From contig CAWCUH010000016.1 of assembly GCA_963798655.1 (NCBI GenBank), positions 124,001 to 188,000 of the forward strand: DNA of 64,000 nt, written 5' to 3'. A program made the translations under genes and the position numbers. The number at the start of each line of letters is the position of its first letter. Position 1 is the stretch's first letter. Positions 47,137 through 55,783 of the stretch are shown piece after piece. The stretch comes from CAVSMC01 sp963798655 (GTDB lineage Bacteria > Pseudomonadota > Gammaproteobacteria > Burkholderiales > Casimicrobiaceae). The notes below the pieces were generated by a model, which saw nothing but the letters and a program-made list of their open reading frames with translations, did not search any database and had not been told where the DNA came from.

Positions 47137-48071
47137 CCGGCCGGCGCGATCCTCGCGAGCACCGCTGCGGCGGCGAGCAGCGCGCCGAACAGCACTTCGA
47201 GCATCACGGTGCGAAAGAGCACGGGTGTCAGTGCGTGACCCGGCGGCGTCGACACGAAGTCCTTCCACAGCCGCCATGCGCGCGGCAATGCAACGAGCGC
47301 GATCGCGTAATGCGGCGCCCGGGCTTCGGCGGCCATCGCCGCGGCGAGCGCGAACGGGACGAAGATCAGCACGGCAATCAGCGCGCGCGATGCGGCCATG
47401 CCGAGCACGACAGGGAACGTACGGCGTCCGGTCGTCGCGTCGTGCGCCGTATCGCGGTAGTTGCCCACGGCGAGCACCGCGGCCGCATGCATGCCGATCG
47501 CCGTGCCGCCGATCCATGCGAGCGCACCGACTGCGCCGGACTGTACGTAGACGGTGCCGCATACGGCCATCAGCCCGAAGAACAGGAAAACGGTCAGCTC
47601 GCCGAACGGCGTGTACGCGATCGGCCGCGGCCCGCCCATGTAGGCGTACGCCGCGACCAGCGATGCGACGGTGATCGGCACGACTGGCCAGCCGCGATAG
47701 ACGACCAGCGGCGCGGCGACCAATGCGGCGACGACGACGGTGATCGCGATCGACCGGTTGACCGCCGCGATGCTGAGCAGCCCGGTCGCGGTCGCGCGCG
47801 GCAGGCCCGTCCTGGTGCCCGTTTCGCCGCCGCGCACCGTGTAGCCGACATCGTTCTGCAGGTTCGTCAACGCCTGCGCGACGACCGACCCGGCGAGCGC
47901 GAGGAGCGCTACGCCGGCATTGAACTCCCCGAATGCCGACCAGGCGAGCGCCGTGCCGACCATGACCGGAATCACCGCAATGGGAAAAGACTGCGGGCGA
48001 AGCGCGATCTTCCACGCGGCGAGCGAGCCGGGGCGGATCGACGGAAGTACCAGCTCGGATGTTGCGGGCAT
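47133..48071 (-). CDS. UbiA-family prenyltransferase, MenA-like
   Basis: 312 residues with about nine helices. The first prenyl-diphosphate motif reads NLQNDVGYTVRGGETGTRTG, the second YRDTAHDATTGRRTF, close to MenA (1,4-dihydroxy-2-naphthoate prenyltransferase). No other men gene is in the window, so the aromatic substrate is undecided between naphthoate and another phenolic acid. ATG 48071 follows a promoter-like TATAAT at 48111-48106. Confidence 0.75.
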   Translation of the reverse strand: MPATSELVLPSIRPGSLAAWKIALRPQSFPIAVIPVMVGTALAWSAFGEFNAGVALLALAGSVVAQALTNLQNDVGYTVRGGETGTRTGLPRATATGLLSIAAVNRSIAITVVVAALVAAPLVVYRGWPVVPITVASLVAAYAYMGGPRPIAYTPFGELTVFLFFGLMAVCGTVYVQSGAVGALAWIGGTAIGMHAAAVLAVGNYRDTAHDATTGRRTFPVVLGMAASRALIAVLIFVPFALAAAMAAEARAPHYAIALVALPRAWRLWKDFVSTPPGHALTPVLFRTVMLEVLFGALLAAAAVLARIAPAG

Positions 48072-48105
48072 GGGGGCCTCGTCGCGTAGATTCGACCGAC
48101 ACCAA

Positions 48106-48135
48106 ATTATAGTAAAGCGCGCGCGATGCCGGTAA
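48106..48135 (-). promoter_or_regulatory. Probable sigma-70 promoter of the menA-like gene
   Basis: On the minus strand TTACCG (48135-48130) is separated by 18 bases from TATAAT (48111-48106), 35 bases upstream of the ATG at 48071. This AT-rich patch stands out in a region otherwise almost entirely G and C. Confidence 0.5.
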
Positions 48136-48234
48136 TTTTGCCTCGTCTCGCGCACGCGATCCGTCCCGCCGGCGCCGAGCACTCGGCGTATGCTCGAAAC
48201 GGGACAAGCAGGTCAACGGCCGGAGGCGAGCGCG

Positions 48235-48444
48235 ATGAGACTTGCGATCATCAGTGCACCGGAGGACGACGACGACGACGATGATGACGACGACGAACTC
48301 GATCGCGGCGGCGGCGGCGGCGGCGGCAACATCGACCCCGACGACGATGAAGGCGGCTACGACGACGACGACGACGACGATGACGGCGAGGATCCGATCC
48401 AGGTTCGCGCCACGGTCGTCACGGCAGCGGGAAGCGCGCGTTGA
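48235..48444 (+). CDS. Poly-Asp / poly-Gly microprotein
   Basis: 69 residues after ATG 48235, which has a GGAGG site nine bases upstream. The sequence starts MRLAIISAPE, then ten Asp in a row, ELDR, seven Gly, NIDPDDDEGGY, eight Asp, GEDPIQVRATVVTAAGSAR. It is extremely acidic and almost certainly disordered. Its 3' end overlaps the PaaX gene by 26 bases on the opposite strand. It could be a translated repeat rather than a functional protein; the ribosome site and mixed codons (GAC with GAT) argue for coding. Confidence 0.4.
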   Translation: MRLAIISAPEDDDDDDDDDDELDRGGGGGGGNIDPDDDEGGYDDDDDDDDGEDPIQVRATVVTAAGSAR

Positions 48445-49378
48445 GCGCCGCTGACGCGCGCTCGAGCCGCACGCCGTCGGCGCGCGCGACGCCGTGCAAA
48501 TGCGCTTCGGCGCCGGGCGTCGCCAGCCGGTACAAGTCACGGCACAGCGCATAGGCGGCCGCGCCCGGCCACGGCGCAGGCAGCAGCGCCAGCGGCAACT
48601 GCGGATCGCGCAGCCTGACGCGACGGTACGCGTGCACGAGCAGCGTGCGCACGACGAACGTCTGCTCGGGATCGCGAGCCGGGCCGGGAACCTCGCGCAG
48701 CGCCCGCGTGACGCCGGTGAAGCGCCCGATGAACTGCCGATGATCCGACGCGAGCTGCGCGAGCGGCCATGCGTCGGCGACGCGATCGGCGAGCGCGCGG
48801 GCCGTCCGCGGCCGGGCTTCGCTGCCGCGGAATACAGTCACCGAGCTGGCAACGTCGAGCGCGGTGACGATACGCGGCAGCATGCTGCGCTCGCGCGCCG
48901 GACGCGCGTGCAGCGTCGCCCCGAGCGTTCCGAAACCTTCCCACGCGAGCTCGTCGCGCAGCAGGCGGCGCCGATGCGGGTCGGCGACATCGGACACGAC
49001 GATTTCCCAGCTGCCGTCCCACGGCTGCGACGGCGGCGTGTAGACGCGCCGATACGCCTGCGCAAAGCGGCGCGCGCCGTCGGCGGTGAGCCGATAGCGG
49101 CTGCGCCGGCCTACGCTTTCGCCGGCGAGCCAGCCGTCGCGCGCGAGGCGAAACACCGATGTTCGCACCAGCCGCTCGTTGAGGCGAAACGACGCGAGAA
49201 GCCGGAACAGCGTCGAAAGCCACACGGCGCCACCGTGCGGCGCGAGCGCGTCGCCCCAGACCGTCACGATCAGCGACGTCGCGCGCGGCGGGTGCGAGTC
49301 GAGCTCGCGCTCGATCCAGCGGCGGATCGTTGCGCCGGCATTGGGAGCGGGTGGCTGCGGCATCGCGATGTGATACAC
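48419..49378 (-). CDS. paaX: Phenylacetate degradation transcriptional repressor PaaX
   Basis: 319 residues (or 314 from ATG 49363). PaaX is a GntR-like winged-helix repressor of paa genes that is relieved by phenylacetyl-CoA. The N-terminal winged helix (about 40-105, RLVRTSVFRLARDGWLAGESVGRRSRYRL in outline) is followed by the PaaX-specific central and C-terminal domains, including SWEIVVSDVADPHRR and DREQF-type segments. It is divergent from paaA, with the shared promoter/operator between. Confidence 0.9.
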   Translation of the reverse strand: MYHIAMPQPPAPNAGATIRRWIERELDSHPPRATSLIVTVWGDALAPHGGAVWLSTLFRLLASFRLNERLVRTSVFRLARDGWLAGESVGRRSRYRLTADGARRFAQAYRRVYTPPSQPWDGSWEIVVSDVADPHRRRLLRDELAWEGFGTLGATLHARPARERSMLPRIVTALDVASSVTVFRGSEARPRTARALADRVADAWPLAQLASDHRQFIGRFTGVTRALREVPGPARDPEQTFVVRTLLVHAYRRVRLRDPQLPLALLPAPWPGAAAYALCRDLYRLATPGAEAHLHGVARADGVRLERASAALNARFPLP

Positions 49379-49380
49379 GG

Positions 49381-49410
49381 TTTACAAACGTCCGATGATA
49401 AATGTATCAT
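49381..49410 (+). promoter_or_regulatory. paaA promoter with overlapping palindromic operator
   Basis: TTTACA (49381-49386), an 18-base gap and TATCAT (49405-49410) form a -35/-10 pair, 37 bases before the paaA ATG. ATGATA (49395-49400) and TATCAT (49405-49410) form a palindrome with a 4-base spacer that covers the -10. A PaaX or PaaR-type repressor bound there would block the promoter. paaA then has GGAGG at 49438-49442, five bases before its ATG. Confidence 0.6.
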
Positions 49411-49447
49411 TTAAGGTTCGCCGCAGACAGGGCTCGCGGAGGCCTCG

Positions 49448-50443
49448 ATGTACGCGCAGATGGTCGACACCGGTTTGAAGAATGTCCGGTCGGCGACGGA
49501 CATGACGCCCGAAGAGCAGGCGTTCCAGGCGCGCATCGACGCCGACATCAAGGTCGAGCCGAAGGAGTGGATGCCCGAGGCGTACCGGCGCACGCTCGTG
49601 CGCCAGATCTCGCAGCACGCGCATTCGGAGATCGTCGGCATGCTGCCCGAGGGCAACTGGGTGACGCGCGCGCCGACGCTCAAGCGCAAGGCCATCCTGA
49701 TGGCGAAGGTCCAGGACGAGGGCGGCCACGGCCTGTACCTTTATTCGGCCGCCGAGACGCTCGGCGTGTCGCGCGACCAGATGGTCGAGGACCTGCACGC
49801 CGGCAAGGCGAAATACTCGAGCATCTTCAACTACCCGACGCTCACGTGGGCTGACATCGGCGCGATCGGCTGGCTCGTCGACGGCGCGGCGATCATGAAC
49901 CAGATTCCGCTGTGCCGCTGCTCGTACGGCCCGTACGCGCGGGCGATGGTGCGCATCTGCAAGGAGGAGAGCTTCCATCAGCGGCAGGGCTACGACATCA
50001 TGATGGCGCTCGCGCGCGGAAGCGCCGAGCAGAAGGCCATGGCGCAGGACGCGCTCGATCGCTGGTGGTGGCCGTCGGTCATGATGTTCGGGCCGCCGGA
50101 CGCCGAGAGCGTGCATAGCGCGCAGTCGGCTGCCTGGAAGATCAAGCTGCTGTCGAACGACGAGCTGCGGCAGCGCTTCATCGATCAGACGGTACCCCAG
50201 GCGGACTACCTCGGCTTGACGGTGCCCGATGCCGACTGCAAGTGGAACGCCGAGCGCGGCCATTACGATTTCGGCGCGATCGACTGGAACGAGTTCTACG
50301 ACGTCATCAAGGGCAACGGGCCGTGCAATCGCGAGCGTCTCGCGACGCGCGTCAAGGCGTGGGAAGACGGAGCCTGGGTGCGCGAGGCTGCGCTCGCTTA
50401 CGCGGAAAAGCACGCACGGCGCGGGGCACAATGCTCGGCGTGA
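49448..50443 (+). CDS. paaA: 1,2-phenylacetyl-CoA epoxidase, subunit PaaA
   Basis: 331 residues. PaaA is the catalytic di-iron subunit of the epoxidase. The carboxylate/His ligands are in KVQDEGGHGLYLYSAAE and CKEESFHQRQGYD. The N-terminal FQARIDADIKVEPKEWMPEAYR is standard. Start ATG 49448 is set by a GGAGG site. It opens the paa operon. Confidence 0.95.
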   Translation: MYAQMVDTGLKNVRSATDMTPEEQAFQARIDADIKVEPKEWMPEAYRRTLVRQISQHAHSEIVGMLPEGNWVTRAPTLKRKAILMAKVQDEGGHGLYLYSAAETLGVSRDQMVEDLHAGKAKYSSIFNYPTLTWADIGAIGWLVDGAAIMNQIPLCRCSYGPYARAMVRICKEESFHQRQGYDIMMALARGSAEQKAMAQDALDRWWWPSVMMFGPPDAESVHSAQSAAWKIKLLSNDELRQRFIDQTVPQADYLGLTVPDADCKWNAERGHYDFGAIDWNEFYDVIKGNGPCNRERLATRVKAWEDGAWVREAALAYAEKHARRGAQCSA

Positions 50444-50513
50444 GCCACGCGAACGTAGGCGGCGCACGACGTCTGGATATCGAGCAGACCGGGGGCTGGT
50501 AGACGGAGGTCGA

Positions 50514-50798
50514 ATGAGATCCGAGTGGCCGTTGTGGGAGGTTTTCATCCGGTCGCAGCACGGGCTCGCGCACAAGCACGTCGGCAGCCTGCACGCGGCG
50601 GACGCCGAGATGGCGGTGAAGAACGCGCGCGACGTCTACACGCGGCGCAACGAAGGCGTCTCGATCTGGGTCGTGCGCTCGTCGGACGTCGTCGCATCGA
50701 GTCCCGGCGACAAGGAGCCGCTGTTCGAGCCGGCGAACAGCAAGGTCTACCGGCATCCGACGTTCTTCCCGATGCCCGACGACGTCAAGCATTTGTGA
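50514..50798 (+). CDS. paaB: 1,2-phenylacetyl-CoA epoxidase, subunit PaaB
   Basis: 94 residues, the usual PaaB size. It starts MRSEWPLWEVFIRSQHGLAHKHVGSLHA and keeps the AVKNARDVYTRRNEGVSIWVV core and the VYRHPTFFPMPDDVKHL end. It bridges PaaAC dimers in the complex. A GGAGG site precedes the ATG; 70 bases separate it from paaA. Its TGA overlaps the paaC ATG. Confidence 0.95.
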   Translation: MRSEWPLWEVFIRSQHGLAHKHVGSLHAADAEMAVKNARDVYTRRNEGVSIWVVRSSDVVASSPGDKEPLFEPANSKVYRHPTFFPMPDDVKHL

Positions 50799-51581
50799 TG
50801 TCGACGGACGACGCGCTGTTCGACTATCTGCTGCGCCTCGGCGACACGCCGCTCGTTCTCGCGCAGCGGCTCGGCGAATGGGTCGGCAAGGCGGCCGGTG
50901 CTCGAGGAGGACATCGCGTCGACGAACGTCGGCCTCGACCTGATCGGGCAGGCGCGGATGTGGCTCTCGTATGCGGGCGAAGTCGAAGCACGCGTGCGCG
51001 GCCGCGGTCGCGACGAAGATCAGCTCGCGTTCCTTCGCGACGCCGGCGAGTTTCGCAATCTGCTGATCGTGGAGCGGCCGAACGGAAGCTACGCCGACAC
51101 GATCGCGCGCCAGTTCCTGTTCGACGCGTGGCACGTGCTCGCGCTGCGCGCGCTTTCGCAATCGAGCGATGCGCGGATCGCCGACATCGCGTCGAAGAGC
51201 GCGAAGGAAGCGGCCTACCATGTCGAGCGCTCGGGCGACTGGGTGATTCGGCTCGGCGACGGCAGCGTCGAGTCGCACGCGCGGATGCAGGCGGCGATCG
51301 ACGAGCTGTGGACGTACACCGGCGAGATGTTCATGACCGATGCCGTCGATGCCGCGCTGATCGACGCCCACGTCGCGGCCGACGTCGGCACGCTGGCAGC
51401 GCCGTGGCGCGCGCACGTCGATGCGGTGCTCGCCGAAGCAACGCTCGCGGTGCCGCGCGACGCCCACATGCAGGGCGCGAACGGTCGCGGCGGACGGCAG
51501 GGGCGGCATACCGAGCATCTGGGCCACATGCTTGCCGAGATGCAGTTCCTGCAGCGCGCGTATCCGGGGCTCGCATGGTGA
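50798..51581 (+). CDS. paaC: 1,2-phenylacetyl-CoA epoxidase, subunit PaaC (frameshifted)
   Basis: About 260 residues when repaired. ATG 50798 overlaps the paaB stop as TGATG. The first 33 residues (MSTDDALFDYLLRLGDTPLVLAQRL) run into an extra G near 50893-50897. The true reading resumes as PVLEEDIASTNVGLDLIGQARMWLSYAGEVE and ends at TGA 51581. As written, the operon would make no PaaC, and PaaAC is required for the epoxidase. Assembly error is more likely than loss, since all flanking subunits are intact. Confidence 0.88.
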
Positions 51582-52132
51582 GCGACTCGCTCGCGCGCGC
51601 GGCGAGCGCCGGCGTCGCTGCGCCGGCATCGATCGATGCCGTGTGGCGCGCGCTCGGCTGTGTGGTCGATCCCGAGATTCCGGTCGTGTCGATCGTCGAT
51701 CTCGGCATCGTCCGCGGCGTCGAATGCGACGCCGACGACGCCGATGCATTCGTCGTCCGCATCACACCGACGTATTCCGGCTGTCCGGCAACGGACGTGA
51801 TCGCCGGCGCGATTTCGGACGCGCTGCAAGTTGCCGGCCTGCGCGCGCGCGTCGAGACGACACTGTCGCCGCCGTGGACGACCGAATGGATCACGCCGCG
51901 CGGCCGCGAGCAGCTCGCGGCGTACGGCATCGCGCCGCCGTCGCACGCCGAGTCCGCGCGCGTGGATGTCACGCGCATCAGCCCGCTTCGCCGCGCCGCC
52001 GTCGCGATCGCGTGTCCGCGCTGCGGCTCCGGCGCGACGCGACTCGTGTCGCAGTTCGGCTCCACGGCGTGCAAGGCGCTGATGCGCTGCGACGCCTGCC
52101 TCGAGCCGTTCGACTACTTCAAGCCGCATTGA
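51575..52132 (+). CDS. paaD: 1,2-phenylacetyl-CoA epoxidase accessory protein PaaD
   Basis: 185 residues. The MIP18/DUF59 domain includes CVVDPEIPVVSIVDLGIVRG and TPTYSGCPATDVI. The C-terminus is a zinc-ribbon-like CPRCGS ... CDACLEPFDYFKPH segment, as in PaaD/PaaJ. It is thought to help assemble iron-sulfur or iron centres of the epoxidase. ATG 51575 overlaps paaC by seven bases. Confidence 0.93.
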   Translation: MVSDSLARAASAGVAAPASIDAVWRALGCVVDPEIPVVSIVDLGIVRGVECDADDADAFVVRITPTYSGCPATDVIAGAISDALQVAGLRARVETTLSPPWTTEWITPRGREQLAAYGIAPPSHAESARVDVTRISPLRRAAVAIACPRCGSGATRLVSQFGSTACKALMRCDACLEPFDYFKPH

Positions 52133-52145
52133 GGGCGACCGGGCG

Positions 52146-53219
52146 ATGAGCCGATTCCACCGGCTTGCGGTCGCGCGCATCGATCGCGAGACGCGCGACG
52201 CCGTCGCGATCACGTTCGCCGTGCCGTCCGCGCTCGCCGACGCATTCCGCTTCGCGCCGGGACAGCATCTGACGCTTCGCACGACGATCGGCGGCGAAGA
52301 CGTCCGTCGCTCGTATTCGATCTGCTCGGCGGTGCACGACGGCACGCTGCGTATCGCGGTGAAGCGCAATGCGCGCGGCACGTTCTCGTGCTGGGCGAAC
52401 GAGAGCGTCAAGGTCGGCGACGAGCTCGACGTTCTGCCGCCGATGGGTCACTTCAACGTGCCGTTCGACCCAGCGGCGCGGCGCAGCTACGTCGCGTTCG
52501 CTGCCGGCAGCGGCATCACGCCGATCCTGTCGATCGTCAAGAGCGCGCTCGCCGCCGAGCCGGGGAGCGAGTTCACGCTGTTCTACGGCAATCGCGCGTC
52601 GTCGAGCGTCATGTTCAGGGACGAGCTCGCCGCGCTGAAGGACGTCCATCTCGACCGCTTCAACCTCGTGCACGTGCTCTCGCGCGAGGCGCAGGACATC
52701 GACCTGCTGCACGGGCGCATCGACCGCGAGAGGGCCGGTGCGCTGCTGTCGCGCTGGGTCGACCTCGATCGCATCGATGCGCTGTTCGTCTGCGGTCCGG
52801 ACGGCATGATGCACGCGGTCACCGAGGCGCTCGCCGCACGCGGATTCCCCGCGTCCAAAGTCAAGATCGAGCGCTTCGCGACGAGCATCCCGCGTCACGA
52901 GCACAAGCCGGCCAAGATGCCGGATCCCGGTCATGATCAATGCGCGGTGACCGTCGTCATCGACGGCTCCGCGAAATCGTTTCCGCTGGACAAGGCGAGC
53001 CAGAGCATCCTCGAGGCCGGCCTCGCGCATGGCCTCGAGCTGCCCTATTCGTGCAAGTCGGGCGTGTGCTCGACGTGCCGCGCGAAGCTCGTCGAAGGCG
53101 ACGTCGACATGGATGCGAATTACGCGCTCGAGGACTACGAGGTCGCGCGCGGCTACGTGCTGACCTGCCAGAGCTATCCGGTGAGCGACGCCGTCACCGT
53201 CGACTACGACCAGACCTGA
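52146..53219 (+). CDS. paaE: 1,2-phenylacetyl-CoA epoxidase, reductase subunit PaaE
   Basis: 357 residues. An FAD domain with RRSYSICSAVHDGTLRIAVKR is followed by an NAD domain and a C-terminal plant-type 2Fe-2S ferredoxin domain with CKSGVCSTCRAKL and a final Cys in VLTCQSYP. PaaE passes electrons from NADPH to PaaA. The TGA stop at 53217-53219 touches the left arm of the palindrome at 53219-53270. Confidence 0.95.
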   Translation: MSRFHRLAVARIDRETRDAVAITFAVPSALADAFRFAPGQHLTLRTTIGGEDVRRSYSICSAVHDGTLRIAVKRNARGTFSCWANESVKVGDELDVLPPMGHFNVPFDPAARRSYVAFAAGSGITPILSIVKSALAAEPGSEFTLFYGNRASSSVMFRDELAALKDVHLDRFNLVHVLSREAQDIDLLHGRIDRERAGALLSRWVDLDRIDALFVCGPDGMMHAVTEALAARGFPASKVKIERFATSIPRHEHKPAKMPDPGHDQCAVTVVIDGSAKSFPLDKASQSILEAGLAHGLELPYSCKSGVCSTCRAKLVEGDVDMDANYALEDYEVARGYVLTCQSYPVSDAVTVDYDQT

Positions 53220-53270
53220 AACGAGGGTCAGAGTGGAGTTTCGACGAAGCCTCCACTCTGACCCTCGTTT
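53219..53270. repeat. GAGGGTCAGAGTGGAG palindrome, copy 3
   Basis: A perfect 20-bp inverted repeat (53219-53238 and 53251-53270), core GAGGGTCAGAGTGGAG, around a 12-base loop. It lies between the paaE stop and the paaN start (53306). It shares the arm GAGGGTCAGAGTG with copies at 125-170 and 4629-4759. A hairpin this strong in mid-operon could tune paaN expression or protect the upstream mRNA. Confidence 0.88.
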
Positions 53271-53305
53271 CGGCGAAACTACGATCGTTCACCGAGGAGG
53301 CTTTC

Positions 53306-54991
53306 GTGCCGCATCCCTTTTTCGACAAGCACCGCGCGACGCTCGACCGGGCGCTGCAGGCGATCGCCGAGCGCGGCTACTGGAGTCCGTTCCCCGAATC
53401 GGCGAGCCCGAAGGTCTATGGAGAAGGCTGCGCCGAAGCCGGCAAGGCCGCGTTCGATGCCTTGCTCGGGAAGCCGTTCGACCTCGACCAGCCGGCGAGC
53501 GCCGGGCGCGTCGGCGACGAGCGCTCGCCCTACGGCTTCCCCCTCGGCATTACGTACCCGAAGGTCGACATCGATCGCCTGTTCGCGGCGATCGGGAACG
53601 CGCATGCCACGTGGCGGCGCGCCGATCCCGAGACGTGGGTCGGCGTCGCGCTCGAAACGCTCGCCCGCATCAACAAGGCGAGCTTCCTGATGGCGAACGC
53701 CGTCATGCACACGACCGGACAGGCGTTCATGATGGCGTTCCAGGCCGGCGGCCCGCATGCGCAGGACCGCGGGCTCGAGGCCGTCGCGTACGCATACGAC
53801 GAAATGCGTCGCATCCCGGCGAAGGCGCACTGGGAGAAACCGCAGGGCAGGAACGAGCCGCTGCGCATGGAAAAGCGCTTTCGCATCGTCCCGCGCGGCG
53901 TCGGCCTCGTCATCGGCGTGTCGACGTTTCCGACGTGGAACGGCTACACGGGCTTGTTCGCCGACCTCGCGAGCGGCAATGCCGTCGTCGTGAAGCCGCA
54001 TCCGGGTGCGATCCTTCCGCTCGCCATCACGGTGAAGATCGCGCGCGACGTGATCGCCGAGGCGGGCTTCGATCCGAATGTCGTGACGCTGGTCGCGCAC
54101 GATGCCGGTGACGACACCGCGCAGAAGCTCGCGCTGCGCCCGGAGGTGAAGCTGATCGACTTCACCGGCAGCAGCCGGAACGGCAACTGGCTCGAAGCGA
54201 ACGCACGCCAGGCGCAGGTGTTCACCGAGAAGGCGGGCGTGAACCAGATCGTCATCGACTCGACGAGTGACTTCAAGGGCCTCGTGCGCAACGTCGCGTT
54301 CTCGCTGTCGCTCTACACCGGGCAGATGTGCACGGCGCCGCAGAATCTCTACGTGCCGCGCGACGGCATCGACACAGCCGAAGGCCACCTGTCGTTCGAC
54401 CAGGTCGCGGCCGGCATTGCGGAGGGCGTCTCGAAGCTCGTCGGCGACCCGGCGCGCGCGGTCGAGATCCTCGGCGCCGTGCAGAACGATGCCGTGTGCA
54501 GTCGCATCGACACGGCACGAAAGCTCGGCGACGTCGTCCTCGACAGCAAGGCGATCGAGCATCCGCAGTTCCCCGGCGCGACGATTCGCACGCCGCTCGT
54601 CGTTCGGCTCGACGCCAAGGACGCCGACAAGTACCTGAGCGAGTGGTTCGGCCCGATCGCGTTCGTCATCGCGACCGATTCGACCGCGCAAAGCCTCGAC
54701 ATCGCGCGCGAGGCGGTCAAGCGGCACGGCGCGCTGACGATGAGCCTCTACACGACGCGCGACGACGTCACCGCGCGCGCGATCGACGTCGCCGAGGACG
54801 CCGGCGTGTCGCTGTCGATCAACCTCACGGGCGCGGTCTACGTCAATCAATCGGCCGCGTTCTCCGACTTTCACGGCACCGGCGCGAACCCGGCAGCCAA
54901 CGCCGCGCTGACCGATGCCGCGTACGTCGCCGGACGATTCCGCGTCGTCCAGCACCGGATGCACGTGCCAGCGCAGGGCACCGCCGCATGA
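53306..54991 (+). CDS. paaN: Phenylacetate degradation aldehyde dehydrogenase, PaaN type (no hydratase domain)
   Basis: 561 residues forming only the aldehyde-dehydrogenase half of PaaZ. The ALDH catalytic pocket is visible around LIDFTGSSRNGNWLEANARQAQVFTEKAGVNQIVID, with the nucleophile region SLYTGQMCTAPQN. The C-terminal MaoC/enoyl-hydratase domain of PaaZ is absent. This is the TIGR02288-like PaaN architecture seen in Burkholderiales. It should oxidise the ring-cleaved semialdehyde-CoA; oxepin-CoA hydrolysis must come from a separate protein. GTG 53306 follows GAGGAGG. Confidence 0.88.
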   Translation: MPHPFFDKHRATLDRALQAIAERGYWSPFPESASPKVYGEGCAEAGKAAFDALLGKPFDLDQPASAGRVGDERSPYGFPLGITYPKVDIDRLFAAIGNAHATWRRADPETWVGVALETLARINKASFLMANAVMHTTGQAFMMAFQAGGPHAQDRGLEAVAYAYDEMRRIPAKAHWEKPQGRNEPLRMEKRFRIVPRGVGLVIGVSTFPTWNGYTGLFADLASGNAVVVKPHPGAILPLAITVKIARDVIAEAGFDPNVVTLVAHDAGDDTAQKLALRPEVKLIDFTGSSRNGNWLEANARQAQVFTEKAGVNQIVIDSTSDFKGLVRNVAFSLSLYTGQMCTAPQNLYVPRDGIDTAEGHLSFDQVAAGIAEGVSKLVGDPARAVEILGAVQNDAVCSRIDTARKLGDVVLDSKAIEHPQFPGATIRTPLVVRLDAKDADKYLSEWFGPIAFVIATDSTAQSLDIAREAVKRHGALTMSLYTTRDDVTARAIDVAEDAGVSLSINLTGAVYVNQSAAFSDFHGTGANPAANAALTDAAYVAGRFRVVQHRMHVPAQGTAA

Positions 54992-55779
54992 GCGGACAAT
55001 CGATCCTCTTCGCGGTCGGCGACGGCATCGCGCGCATCACGCTGAACCGTCCCGACCGTCTGAACAGCTTCAACGACGCGATGCACGCGGAGCTTCGCGA
55101 GGCGCTCGCGAACGCGCAGGCCGACGCCACCGTGCGCGTGCTGCTGCTGACCGGCGCCGGCCGCGGCTTCTGCGCCGGGCAAGATCTGTCGGATCGCGCC
55201 GTCGCGCCCGGCGGCGAGGCCGTCGACCTCGGCGCGTCGATCGAGCGCAACTACCGGCCGCTGATCACGACGCTGCGCGCGCTGCGCTTTCCGAGCGTGT
55301 GTGCGGTGAACGGCGTCGCGGCCGGCGCCGGTGCGAATCTCGCGCTCGCCTGCGATCTCGTGATCGCGAGAAAATCGGCGAGCTTCATTCAGGCGTTTTC
55401 GAAGATCGGCCTCGTGCCGGACTCCGGCGGCACGTATTTCCTGCCACGGCTCGTCGGCGCCGCGCGCGCGACGGGTCTCGCGCTCCTCGGCGACAAGCTG
55501 TCGGCGGAGCAGGCGGCCGCGTGGGGACTGATCTGGCAATGCGTCGACGACGACGCGTTCGAGGCGACGGTCGACAAGCTGCTCGCGCACCTCGCGAGCG
55601 CGCCGACTCGAGGGCTCGCCGCGACGCGCCGCGCGATGGACGCATCGGCGCACAATACGCTCGAGCAGCAGCTCGCGCTCGAGCGCGACCTGCAGCGCGA
55701 GCTGGGCTACAGCGACGATTATCGGGAAGGCGTGGCCGCATTCGTCGGCAAGAGGCCGGCGCGCTTCAGCGGACGCTGA
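54988..55779 (+). CDS. paaG: 2-(1,2-epoxy-1,2-dihydrophenyl)acetyl-CoA isomerase
   Basis: 263 residues of the crotonase fold. It isomerises epoxide to oxepin-CoA. The fold marks are RITLNRPDRLNSFND, GRGFCAGQDLSD with the oxyanion Gly, and AAGAGANLALACDLVIA. ATG 54988 overlaps paaN by four bases. It keeps the PaaG-typical FSKIGLVPDSGGTYFLPRLVG. Confidence 0.92.
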   Translation: MSGQSILFAVGDGIARITLNRPDRLNSFNDAMHAELREALANAQADATVRVLLLTGAGRGFCAGQDLSDRAVAPGGEAVDLGASIERNYRPLITTLRALRFPSVCAVNGVAAGAGANLALACDLVIARKSASFIQAFSKIGLVPDSGGTYFLPRLVGAARATGLALLGDKLSAEQAAAWGLIWQCVDDDAFEATVDKLLAHLASAPTRGLAATRRAMDASAHNTLEQQLALERDLQRELGYSDDYREGVAAFVGKRPARFSGR

Positions 55780-55783
55780 CGCG

